Below, piece after piece: positions 1-7,372 of a DNA stretch of 64,000 nucleotides; the first letter of the stretch is position 1; every line of letters begins with the position of its first letter. A program made the translations under genes and the position numbers. The notes beneath the pieces were generated by a model. That model made no database searches and was not told the DNA's origin. It saw only the letters and a program-made list of their open reading frames with translations. This DNA comes from an uncultured Clostridia bacterium (lineage in GTDB: Bacteria; Bacillota; Clostridia; Christensenellales; Borkfalkiaceae), in the NCBI GenBank assembly GCA_947087265.1, contig CAMUBY010000001.1, positions 124,001 through 188,000 of the forward strand, read 5' to 3'.

Positions 1-105
1 ATGAAATTCAAGAAATTTATGAAAGACCTGTTCACAAAGAGAATTGTCATCAAACTGCTTGCTCTCGTAGCCGCCTTTATCCTTGTGATAATCGTAAACT
101 GTTAA
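1..105 (+). CDS. Short single-pass membrane peptide (34 aa), possibly a truncated CdaR/YbbR-like N-terminus
   Basis: A 34-codon frame that starts at the first base of the window and stops 4 bases before the DUF1015 gene. It has a basic amphipathic start (MKFKKFMKDLFTKR) and then one hydrophobic helix of about 18 residues ending in NC. This resembles the N-terminal anchor of CdaR/YbbR proteins, but no YbbR domain follows. The upstream DNA is outside the window, so the true start is unknown and this could be the tail of a longer frame. Function unknown; a membrane location is inferred from the hydrophobic helix. Confidence 0.4.
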   Translation: MKFKKFMKDLFTKRIVIKLLALVAAFILVIIVNC

Positions 106-109
106 CGTT

Positions 110-1276
110 ATGAAAAACTGTATCCGAATCCCCAGAATTTTAATTCCCGAGGAGGGGTTTGAGAAGTGGTCGGTGATTGCGTGCGACCAGTTTACTTCCG
201 ACCGCGCCTATTGGGAACGTGTGAAGAATAGCGTAGGAGCCGAACCTTCTACGCTGAATTTTATTCTGCCCGAAGTCTATTTGGGCGAAGAAGACGAAGT
301 GCGCATCAAAGAAATTCACGAAAATATGTACCGCGCGCTGGAAGAGGAAACGGTGCATAAACTCATGCGCGGGTTTGTGCTTACCGAGCGCACCACCAAA
401 TCGGGTACGCGGCGCGGTATTGTTGCCGCAATCGATTTGGAAGCATATACTTGTAGCAAGGGGGAAATTTCGCCTATCCGCTCGTCCGAAGAGGTCGTGT
501 CCTCGCGCCTGCCTGCTCGCGTACGTTTGCGCCGCGGGGCAACGCTCGAATTTCCGCACGCCATGATTTTTTACCAGGATAAGAAAAACCGCGCTGTGAA
601 AGAACTGCTCGCAGAGGATTTGGAAAAACTCTACGATTTCAAACTCATGGAGGGCGGCGGCAGAATCAAGGGCTATTTCGTGCCCGAATATCTGGCGGCG
701 GATATCGTAAAAGACTTATATTCGCGCTCGGAGCCGCATTTTGCGGTGGCGGACGGCAATCACTCCGTGGCGGCGGCAAAAGCGTATTGGGAGGAACTCA
801 AACCCGCGCTCACGAAAGAGGAACAGAGTTATCATCCTGCGCGTTTTACGCTTGTGGAACTTGTAAACCTGTACGACGACGCGGTGGTATTTCACCCCAT
901 TCACAGATTGCTCAAAGAAATCGATACCGAGGCGTTTTGCAGTTTCTTTACCTCGCGCGTGAAGTGCAAGCGCAAGGGAAACGTGCTCTATCCCGCGTTG
1001 CCGCCCCGCGCACAGACGGTGGAAACGGTGGATTCGGTCGTGGAAGAATTCGTCCGCATAAACGGCGGCAAAATCGACTATATTCACGGCGACAAGGAAC
1101 TTGCCTCGTTTGCAAACGCAGAGGACTGTGCGGGAATTATGCTGGAACCCATCGAGAAAGACGGATTTTTCGACCGTTTGAAGGACGGCGGAAATTTCCC
1201 GAAAAAAACGTTTTCCGTCGGAGAAAGTACGGAGAAACGATATTATTTAGAGGGCAGGGAAATCAGTTATGATTAA
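110..1276 (+). CDS. DUF1015 family protein
   Basis: A 388-residue protein of the usual length for DUF1015. It begins with the typical stretch MKNCIRIPRILIPEEG and carries the ADGNHS motif near residue 210, the counterpart of the family's DG-N/H-H core. The biochemical role of the family is not established. It starts 4 bases after the small peptide stop and overlaps the aspartate kinase start by 8 bases, so the genes are probably co-transcribed and translationally coupled. No signal peptide or membrane segment is visible, so it is probably cytoplasmic. Family assignment is confident; function is unknown. Confidence 0.85.
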   Translation: MKNCIRIPRILIPEEGFEKWSVIACDQFTSDRAYWERVKNSVGAEPSTLNFILPEVYLGEEDEVRIKEIHENMYRALEEETVHKLMRGFVLTERTTKSGTRRGIVAAIDLEAYTCSKGEISPIRSSEEVVSSRLPARVRLRRGATLEFPHAMIFYQDKKNRAVKELLAEDLEKLYDFKLMEGGGRIKGYFVPEYLAADIVKDLYSRSEPHFAVADGNHSVAAAKAYWEELKPALTKEEQSYHPARFTLVELVNLYDDAVVFHPIHRLLKEIDTEAFCSFFTSRVKCKRKGNVLYPALPPRAQTVETVDSVVEEFVRINGGKIDYIHGDKELASFANAEDCAGIMLEPIEKDGFFDRLKDGGNFPKKTFSVGESTEKRYYLEGREISYD

Positions 1277-2591
1277 AGTTTGTAAATTCGGCGGAACGTC
1301 CATGGCGGACGGCATGAATATGCGCCGCGTGGCGGAGATTATCCAATCGGATTCCGCGCGTCGCTATGTGGTGGTATCCGCGCCGGGCAAACGGTTCGGC
1401 GGCGACGTGAAAATTACCGACCTGCTCTACGAAACCGCCGAGACTGTGCGCAGTACAGGGAGTACGGGCACGGCGTTTGAAAAAGTAAAGGACCGCTTCC
1501 GCGGTATTGTGAAAGAACTCGGGCTTTCGTTTGACGTAGAATCTTTGCTGCTGGGTACGGAGGCGGAAATATTGCGCGAAAACAGCGCGGACTTTGCGGC
1601 TTCGCGCGGCGAGTATCTTTCCGCACGCGTCATGGCGGAACTTTTGCAGGTGCCGTTCATCGACGCACGCACGGTGGTGAAGTTCGATAGCGAAGGCAAA
1701 TTAGACGGAGAACGCACCTTTCCGCTTCTGCGCGAAGCGTTAAAGGGCAAGCCGCGCGCCGTGGTTTCGGGCTTTTACGGTGAAGACGTAAACGGAAAAG
1801 TCAAGACGTTTTCGCGCGGCGGCAGCGATATTTCGGGCGCGATTGTAGCGCGTGCCGCAGGCGCGGATTTGTACGAGAACTGGACGGACGTTTCGGGTTT
1901 TCTCGCCTGCGACCCCCGTATTGTCAACAATCCCAGCCGCATTGACCAACTCTCTTATAAGGAACTCCGCGAACTTTCCTACATGGGCGCAAACGTATTA
2001 CATAGCGAATCCATTTTCCCCGTGCGCGAGGCGGATATTCCCATTCGCATCAAAAACACCTTCCGTCCAGAAGACGAGGGTACGGATATTGTTCCTACGG
2101 CAAAATACCGCTTTAACGGCAAGACGGTAACGGGCGTTGCGGGCAAGAAAAATTTTACGGTTATCTTTATTGAGAAATCGCTCATGAACGCGGAAATCGG
2201 GTTTACGCACAAAGTGCTGAGCGTGCTCTTAAAACACGGAATTTCCTTCGAACACATGCCTTCGGGGATTGATACCATGTCGTTCGTTATCGACAGCGAA
2301 GAACTCAAAAACGGCGTGTCGGAACAAATCTGCGAGGAAATACAGGCGGCGGTCTCGCCCGACAATTTACACGTGCACAACGATATTGCGCTGATTGCGG
2401 TCGTCGGTCACGGCATGAGTCGCAACGTCGGTACCAGTGCAAGACTGTTCGGTGCGATTGCGCGCGCAGGCGTGAACGTAAGAATGATTGACCAAGGCTC
2501 TTCCGAGCTCAACATAATCGTGGGCGTCGATAACGAAAATTACGAGAGAACGTTGAAAGCCGTATACGAGGAATTCTTTACGGAAGCGTAA
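1269..2591 (+). CDS. Aspartate kinase
   Basis: A 440-residue monofunctional aspartokinase, which phosphorylates L-aspartate as the first step towards lysine, threonine, methionine and diaminopimelate. The N-terminus has the KFGGTSMAD signature of the amino-acid kinase fold. A central FSRGGSDISGA motif corresponds to the substrate/nucleotide site, and paired ACT domains occupy roughly residues 290-440. Its length fits class III-like enzymes (YclM/LysC type). The ACT domains imply feedback control, but the effector cannot be read from sequence. The start lies inside the DUF1015 frame (8-base overlap). A terminator follows the stop. The pathway partner threonine synthase is elsewhere in the window (26.5 kb). 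Confidence 0.95.
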   Translation: MIKVCKFGGTSMADGMNMRRVAEIIQSDSARRYVVVSAPGKRFGGDVKITDLLYETAETVRSTGSTGTAFEKVKDRFRGIVKELGLSFDVESLLLGTEAEILRENSADFAASRGEYLSARVMAELLQVPFIDARTVVKFDSEGKLDGERTFPLLREALKGKPRAVVSGFYGEDVNGKVKTFSRGGSDISGAIVARAAGADLYENWTDVSGFLACDPRIVNNPSRIDQLSYKELRELSYMGANVLHSESIFPVREADIPIRIKNTFRPEDEGTDIVPTAKYRFNGKTVTGVAGKKNFTVIFIEKSLMNAEIGFTHKVLSVLLKHGISFEHMPSGIDTMSFVIDSEELKNGVSEQICEEIQAAVSPDNLHVHNDIALIAVVGHGMSRNVGTSARLFGAIARAGVNVRMIDQGSSELNIIVGVDNENYERTLKAVYEEFFTEA

Positions 2592-2617
2592 AAATAGGAA
2601 AATTTATCATATTTTGT

Positions 2618-2651
2618 CAAAAAAAGTGCGGAAATATTTCGGACTTTTTTT
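2618..2651 (+). terminator. Intrinsic terminator after aspartate kinase
   Basis: The stem AAAAAGT/ACTTTTT encloses an inner CGGAA/TTTCG helix with one G-G mismatch, and a run of seven T follows. It separates the aspartate kinase operon from the promoter at 2661. Confidence 0.7.
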
Positions 2652-2660
2652 CATATATTG

Positions 2661-2689
2661 TTGCCTAATTCCATATGGTATGGTATAAT
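2661..2689 (+). promoter_or_regulatory. SigA-type promoter for the SDR/EFR1 pair
   Basis: TTGCCT (2661-2666), a 17-base spacer and TATAAT (2684-2689), with an extended -10 TG at 2681. It lies directly after the terminator and about 40 bases before the SDR start codon. Confidence 0.8.
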
Positions 2690-2731
2690 GTCATAAGTTA
2701 GTATGACAAACTAATACAAGGGAAAAGAGAT

Positions 2732-4318
2732 ATGAAAATTGCAATTACAGGCGCTACGGGCAATATGGGTCAAGCCGTCATGAGCGCCATTGCCTCGGAG
2801 AGTTATATCGAGGAAATCCGTCTTTTGAGTCATAGCCCCAAGCGTACCAAAAAATTGCTTGCGGCGTATAAGAAGTTAAGAAAGAAAATCGTGATGATAG
2901 AGGGCAGTCTTGCAAACGAGTATGTTTGCAAAAACTTGGTTAAGGGCGCAGATATCGTGCTGAACATGGGCGCGGTGATTCCGCCTAAGTCCGACCAAAG
3001 CCCCGAGAGTGCAATCGAATGCAACGAAGCGGGTGCGAACGCGCTGGTTTCCGTGCTGGAAAGCATGAAGTGTCAGCCGACGCTTTTGCACGTTTCTACC
3101 GTTGCGCTCTACGGTAACCGTTCCGAGCCGCACCGGTTCGGAAGGGTAGGCGACCCGCTGCTGGTCAGTCCGTTCGATATTTATTCGGCAACAAAACTTC
3201 GCGGAGAGTTCCGCGTTTTGGAAAGCCGCGTCAGAAGGTGGGTGGTTTTCCGTCAGACGGCAATGCTCCACCGCAATATGCTCACCGATAATTTAAGCGA
3301 CGGGCTGATGTTCCATACTTGTTTCGATGCGCCCCTCGAATGGGTGACCGCGCACGACAGCGGCATTCTCATTCGCAATTTCCTGCGGAGAGTGCACGCC
3401 GAAGATTTGCCTGAAACGTTCTGGAAACGCTGCTACAACATCGGCGGAGGACCTGCGAACCGTCTATACGGCTATGAAACGTATAACGACGGATTTGCGA
3501 TTATCGGCGGAAACACGAAACTGTTTTTCAACCCCGGCTACAACGCTACGCGTAATTTCCACGGAGTTTGGTATTCGGATTCGGACGAGCTCGAACAGCT
3601 GTTTCACTTCCAACAGCAAAGTTCCACCGACTATTGGAATGAAATTCTTAAATTCCACCCCATTTTCAAAGCGGGTAAACTTGTCCCCAAACGCATTATC
3701 CGCCGTTTTACCATCAAGCGGTTACTAAAGAATTTCAATTCTCCCGCGTATTGGGCGAAACACGGTGACTTAGCGCGCCTCACTGCGTACTTCGGCGGCA
3801 AAGAGCAGTACGAAGAATTGCAGAAAAAAAGTTGGAAGGAGGCGTTCCTGCCCGAAAAATACGACCCCGAAAGCGGTATTTGCGATAACGAAACGCCTGT
3901 TTTCTACGGGTACGACATTCATAAGGCGGACAGTGAAATTTCACTGGAAGACTTAAAGAGCGTTGCCGAAGCGCACGGCGGAAGGTTGATTACGCAAACT
4001 TTCAAAACGGGCGATATGTACGCAAAAGTCGAATGGGAAACGCAGGACGGCGAGCGCTTTACTGCAACTCCCTATACGGTGCTCAGAGCGGGGCATTGGT
4101 ACAACGTTATTTACAGCGAAAATGTTTGGGATTTCGACCGCCTATCCAAGAAGGACGCAGTGTTCGCGTCGGTGTGGTACGATTCTCACGGCAAACAAGA
4201 AAATATGCGCTATTCATACGATGAAAATTTCCAGGCGCACGCAATCAGCATTTATGAAGATACTCATCATTTACTTTTCGGGAACGGGGAATACGGAGAA
4301 GATAGCAAAGCTGTATAA
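2732..4318 (+). CDS. NAD(P)-binding SDR/epimerase-like protein with a Cys-less C-terminal repeat domain
   Basis: A 528-residue protein. Residues 1 to about 300 form an extended short-chain dehydrogenase/epimerase fold, with GATGNMG at the dinucleotide-binding turn and YSATK as the YxxxK catalytic pair near residue 150. The substrate is unknown. Residues of about 300-420 are basic and unassigned. The C-terminal part (about 415-465) contains HGGRLITQ, KVEWETQDGERF, ATPYTVLRAG and HWYN. That matches the layout of a treble-clef-like repeat whose usual form is GGxCLS...W.C..GH.W.A.P..V..G.WC..C, but every cysteine is missing. The start is set by GGGAAAAGAG before ATG. The 3' end overlaps the EFR1 gene by 65 bases, indicating coupling. 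A redox or cofactor-linked role is inference. Confidence 0.75.
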   Translation: MKIAITGATGNMGQAVMSAIASESYIEEIRLLSHSPKRTKKLLAAYKKLRKKIVMIEGSLANEYVCKNLVKGADIVLNMGAVIPPKSDQSPESAIECNEAGANALVSVLESMKCQPTLLHVSTVALYGNRSEPHRFGRVGDPLLVSPFDIYSATKLRGEFRVLESRVRRWVVFRQTAMLHRNMLTDNLSDGLMFHTCFDAPLEWVTAHDSGILIRNFLRRVHAEDLPETFWKRCYNIGGGPANRLYGYETYNDGFAIIGGNTKLFFNPGYNATRNFHGVWYSDSDELEQLFHFQQQSSTDYWNEILKFHPIFKAGKLVPKRIIRRFTIKRLLKNFNSPAYWAKHGDLARLTAYFGGKEQYEELQKKSWKEAFLPEKYDPESGICDNETPVFYGYDIHKADSEISLEDLKSVAEAHGGRLITQTFKTGDMYAKVEWETQDGERFTATPYTVLRAGHWYNVIYSENVWDFDRLSKKDAVFASVWYDSHGKQENMRYSYDENFQAHAISIYEDTHHLLFGNGEYGEDSKAV

Positions 4319-5126
4319 GGAGGCGTTCGTTGCCGAGGGCGCCGAAGTCGACCTCCGCGCACTTCCGCTCAAAGAAGAAGTGACTTTTGATGAGTATGAC
4401 CTCATCGGGTTCGGCTATCCGATTCACGCCTTCAATGCGCCGGCAAACGTTCTCGGGTTTGCAAAATCGCTGAAAACGTGCGGCGAAAAAAAGCGTGCGT
4501 TTATCTTCAAAACGTCGGGCGAGCCCGTCCGCATGAGCGACGTTTCTTCGTTAAAACTCATTAAAATTCTTAAAAAACGCAATTGTATTGTCACCAACGA
4601 ATATCAGTACGTGATGCCGTACAATATCATTTTCCGTCATTCGGACGAAGCGGCATACCGTATGTGGACGACGGCGCAACGCCTGGCGCCCGTCGACTGC
4701 CGCGAGATTTTGGAAGGCACGCCGAGAAGGGTGCGAAAAATGTTTCTCGGAAGTTTCCTTGCCTGGTTTCTCCGCATCGAATATTGGGGCGGTCGCGTTA
4801 TCGGCAGGCACTATAAAGTGACGAAAGATTGTATTCACTGCGGTAAGTGTGCAAAGAACTGTCCCGTGCAGAATATTACGATTGAAGAGAACGGAAAATT
4901 TCGTTTCGGGAAAGAGTGTTTAATCTGTATGCGCTGTTCCTTTCACTGTCCTACGAACGCAATCAAAATCAGTTTGTTGGAAGGCTGGAAAGTGAACGGA
5001 GCGTATTCGTTTGCACCGCCCGAAGAGGGCGTGCCGCCCCAAAAAGACAAGCACGCAAATTACTGTGCGAAAGCCTATCGGCGTTACTTTGAAAACGCAG
5101 AGAAAAGAATCAACGGCAAAAGATAA
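4254..5126 (+). CDS. EFR1-family ferredoxin (flavodoxin plus 2x[4Fe-4S])
   Basis: A 290-residue protein. The N-terminal flavodoxin fold has the FMN phosphate-binding loop SGTGNTEK near residues 9-16. The C-terminal bacterial ferredoxin domain has two clusters, CIHCGKCAKNC and CLICMRCSFHC, each followed by P, typical of 2[4Fe-4S] proteins. The family carries electrons, but the partners are not known. The frame is open upstream to 4122, but the ATG at 4254 gives the correct flavodoxin N-terminus (MKILIIYFSGTGN). This start lies inside the SDR gene with no strong Shine-Dalgarno, so reinitiation after SDR translation is likely. The pairing suggests the SDR and EFR1 share a redox function. Confidence 0.9.
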   Translation: MKILIIYFSGTGNTEKIAKLYKEAFVAEGAEVDLRALPLKEEVTFDEYDLIGFGYPIHAFNAPANVLGFAKSLKTCGEKKRAFIFKTSGEPVRMSDVSSLKLIKILKKRNCIVTNEYQYVMPYNIIFRHSDEAAYRMWTTAQRLAPVDCREILEGTPRRVRKMFLGSFLAWFLRIEYWGGRVIGRHYKVTKDCIHCGKCAKNCPVQNITIEENGKFRFGKECLICMRCSFHCPTNAIKISLLEGWKVNGAYSFAPPEEGVPPQKDKHANYCAKAYRRYFENAEKRINGKR

Positions 5127-5130
5127 AACA

Positions 5131-5167
5131 ACCGCCCGACCGTTTACGGTCGGGCGGTAAGTTTTTT
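5131..5167. terminator. Bidirectional terminator between EFR1 and the Isc operon
   Basis: A perfect 12-bp stem (ACCGCCCGACCG) with a TTTA loop, followed by GTTTTTTA on the plus strand and A-rich sequence on the other side. The flanking genes converge here. Confidence 0.9.
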
Positions 5168-5564
5168 ATTCTTTGGGAAGTAGGTCGGATAGGGTGTACT
5201 TTGACAGGAAATTTTCTACCGTTTCGTTGAGTGCGCGCCAAACGGGGAGCGTGGGGCAGCTGTCTGCGTGCGGACAGTTGGAATCCGTCCCCGAACAGCT
5301 TGCGGCGGTCATGTGCGTTTCCGCCTCGCGGAGTATCTCCGCAAGGGTGTATTCTTCGGGCGTCCGCGTCAAACGGTAGCCGCCGTTTTTTCCGCGCGAA
5401 GCCTCTACGAGACCTGCTTTTACAAGCGCGCTTACAATGGCTTCCGCGTATTTGTGCGGAATTCGGTGAACTTCGGCAACGCTTTTGAGCGATTGGTATT
5501 CCCCGCTCTTTGCGAGTTCCGTCATAATGTGCAGGGCGTAACGCCCTTTGGTGGATACTATCAT
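5166..5564 (-). CDS. iscR: Rrf2-family regulator, IscR-like
   Basis: A 132-residue Rrf2 winged-helix protein. Its N-terminus, MIVSTKGRYALHIM, is typical, and residues of about 28-66 form the wHTH (SVAEVHRIPHKYAEAI, GLVEASRGKNGGY). Three cysteines at 90, 97 and 103 sit where IscR binds its [2Fe-2S] cluster (C92, C98, C104 in E. coli), with one extra residue between the first two. The start at 5564 is chosen because ATGA overlaps the IscU stop by 4 bases and gives the family N-terminus; an upstream in-frame Met would add 7 residues. It is last in the desulfurase-IscU-IscR operon. It probably senses Fe-S status and autoregulates through the dyad at 7232-7256 (inference). Confidence 0.85.
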   Translation of the reverse strand: MIVSTKGRYALHIMTELAKSGEYQSLKSVAEVHRIPHKYAEAIVSALVKAGLVEASRGKNGGYRLTRTPEEYTLAEILREAETHMTAASCSGTDSNCPHADSCPTLPVWRALNETVENFLSKYTLSDLLPKE

Positions 5565-5986
5565 TCTTCCTCGCAGTGCGCGCACGCTTGTTCGAGCGTT
5601 GCATCGTAGGGCAGATTGTTGCGTTTGTAGTAATCGAGAATGGCGTTCTTAATCGCTTCTTCCGCCAAAACGGAGCAGTGCAGTTTGTGCGCGGGCAGTC
5701 CGTCAAGCGCCTCCGCAACCGCCTTGTTCGTCAGTTCGAGCGCTTGGGAAAGCGGTTTGCCCTTAATCATTTCGGTTGCCATAGAACTCGAAGCAATCGC
5801 GCTGCCGCAGCCGAACGTTTCAAATTTTGCGTCGGCGATAACGTCGTTTTCGATTTTCAGATAGATTTTCATGATGTCGCCGCATTTTGCGTTGCCCACT
5901 TCGCCCACGCCGTCCGCGTTTTCAATCACGCCCACGTTGCGCGGGTTTCTGAAATGGTCCATCACTTTTTCACTGTAAAGCGCCAT
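5561..5986 (-). CDS. iscU: Iron-sulfur cluster scaffold IscU/NifU
   Basis: A 141-residue scaffold on which [2Fe-2S]/[4Fe-4S] clusters are assembled with sulfur from the upstream desulfurase. All three ligand cysteines are present: C35 (AKCGD, with D37), C60 (FGCGSA) and C104 (LHCSVLA). It lacks the LPPVK motif of Hsc-dependent IscU, in line with the absence of hscAB here. The C-terminus carries an extra CAHCEEE tail. It is 16 bases downstream of the desulfurase stop and overlaps the iscR start. Confidence 0.95.
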   Translation of the reverse strand: MALYSEKVMDHFRNPRNVGVIENADGVGEVGNAKCGDIMKIYLKIENDVIADAKFETFGCGSAIASSSMATEMIKGKPLSQALELTNKAVAEALDGLPAHKLHCSVLAEEAIKNAILDYYKRNNLPYDATLEQACAHCEEE

Positions 5987-6002
5987 AATATTCTCCTGTT
6001 AT

Positions 6003-7220
6003 TTATAAGATATAGTTTCGTTTTCCCGATTGCAAATCGCGCCAAACGGGGGAAAATCCGCGTATTTTTTGCACGACTTCCGCAACCGCTTGAATGAGAT
6101 AATCGACTTCCTCTTCCGTGTTGTCCTCGTTTAGCGTTAAGCGGAGCGAACCGTGCGCCACGTCGTGCACTCTGCCGATGGCAAGCAAAACGTGGGAGGG
6201 GTCGAGCGAGCCCGAGGTGCACGCCGAACCCGAGGAAGCCGAAACGCCCATATCGCTGAGGTACAGCAACAGGCTTTCCCCTTCGATTCCCTCGAAACAA
6301 AAACTTACGTTTCCCGCAAGCCGCTTGTTGCGGTCGCCGTTCAGCGCGGAATGGGGGATTTTCAAGAGTCCGTCAATGAGTTTTTCGCGCAAAGCGGTCA
6401 CTTTTTCGGCGGTTTCTTTTAAGCTTGTAACCGCTTCGGTAAGCGCGGTTGCCGTTGCGGCGACGGCGGGCAGATTTTCCGTACCTGCGCGTTTGCCGCG
6501 CTCTTGCGCTCCGCCCTCGATTAAGGGGAAGAGGGGTGCGCCCTTTCTCGCATACAGTGCGCCGATACCGCGCGGCCCGCCAAACTTGTGCGCCGAAAGC
6601 GCAAGATAATCTACATTCAGCGCGTTTACGTCAACGGGAATATGCCCCACTGCTTGTACCGCGTCGGTGTGGAAAAGTACCTTTTTCGATTTGCAAATCG
6701 CACCGATTTCCGCAACGGGCTGAATGGTGCCGATTTCGTTGTTGGCAAGCATCACCGAAACGAGGCAGGTGTTTTCGTCGATTGCTTTTTCGATTTCATT
6801 TACGGACACAATGCCGTCCGTTCCTACGGGCACGAGCACGATTTCAAACCCTTGGGTTTTGAGCTGTTCGAGAGCGTGCAACACGGCGTGGTGCTCGATT
6901 GCGGTAGAGATAATTTTTTTCTTTCCCTTTTTCGCGCCGAATTTTGCCGCGCTGAAAATCGCCTGGTTGTCCGCCTCGCTGCCGCCCGAAGTGAATATTA
7001 GTCGGTCATAATCTTTCTCTTTGTCAATGTCATCTTTTAATTTGCAGTTTAGAACACTTGCAATGCTTGCGCGGCTTTGTTCAAGCACTTCTTTGGCGGC
7101 TTGTCCTACTTCGTGCAAACTCGAAGGATTGCCGAAAAATTCGGTAGCCGTCGTGATATAAGTTTGCAGTGCGGACGGGCGGATTTTTGCCGTAGCCGCA
7201 TTGTCGGCATAAACTTGCAT
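6003..7220 (-). CDS. iscS: Cysteine desulfurase (NifS/IscS type)
   Basis: A 405-residue PLP enzyme that takes sulfur from cysteine as an enzyme-bound persulfide for Fe-S assembly. The N-terminus QVYADNAATAKI is the usual start of the fold. The PLP lysine is in SAHKFGGPRG, with H in AIEHHAVLH upstream. The persulfide cysteine lies in SSGSACTSGS, in a short flexible loop near residue 330. It is first gene of the operon with IscU and the IscR-like regulator. The leader carries a perfect promoter and a 25-bp dyad, so Fe-S-responsive repression is likely. Confidence 0.95.
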   Translation of the reverse strand: MQVYADNAATAKIRPSALQTYITTATEFFGNPSSLHEVGQAAKEVLEQSRASIASVLNCKLKDDIDKEKDYDRLIFTSGGSEADNQAIFSAAKFGAKKGKKKIISTAIEHHAVLHALEQLKTQGFEIVLVPVGTDGIVSVNEIEKAIDENTCLVSVMLANNEIGTIQPVAEIGAICKSKKVLFHTDAVQAVGHIPVDVNALNVDYLALSAHKFGGPRGIGALYARKGAPLFPLIEGGAQERGKRAGTENLPAVAATATALTEAVTSLKETAEKVTALREKLIDGLLKIPHSALNGDRNKRLAGNVSFCFEGIEGESLLLYLSDMGVSASSGSACTSGSLDPSHVLLAIGRVHDVAHGSLRLTLNEDNTEEEVDYLIQAVAEVVQKIRGFSPVWRDLQSGKRNYIL

Positions 7221-7231
7221 GGTTTCTCCGT

Positions 7232-7256
7232 AATTCCTATATTTTCGATAGGAATT
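7232..7256 (-). promoter_or_regulatory. Candidate IscR operator
   Basis: A perfect dyad AATTCCTAT-N7-ATAGGAATT that overlaps the -10 box (7254-7259) and the start of transcription of the desulfurase operon. A 25-bp dyad over the -10 is the geometry used by IscR-type repressors, and the operon encodes such a regulator. Confidence 0.65.
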
Positions 7257-7282
7257 ATAGCACCGAAATATAGGACTGTCAA
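7254..7282 (-). promoter_or_regulatory. Promoter of the iscS-iscU-iscR operon
   Basis: Consensus TTGACA (7277-7282), a 17-base spacer and TATAAT (7254-7259), read on the minus strand. A near-consensus promoter under a dyad fits a strong, repressed operon. Confidence 0.9.
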
Positions 7283-7306
7283 GTATTTTTTGATTAAGTG
7301 AAACAA

Positions 7307-7335
7307 AAAAGCGCTTCCGAAAGGGAAACGCTTTT
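7307..7335 (-). terminator. Terminator of the repeat lipoprotein gene
   Basis: Stem AAAAGCG/CGCTTTT with an inner TTCC/GGAA helix and GAAAG loop. On the minus strand it is followed by six or more T. Confidence 0.75.
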
Positions 7336-7372
7336 CAAAGTTTAGGTTCCGATAAATATGCGTCTTTTTTGT

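Noticed and set aside
4122..4253. Upstream extension of the EFR1 frame
   Set aside because: It overlaps the SDR coding region and adds residues absent from flavodoxin N-termini; ATG at 4254 is better.
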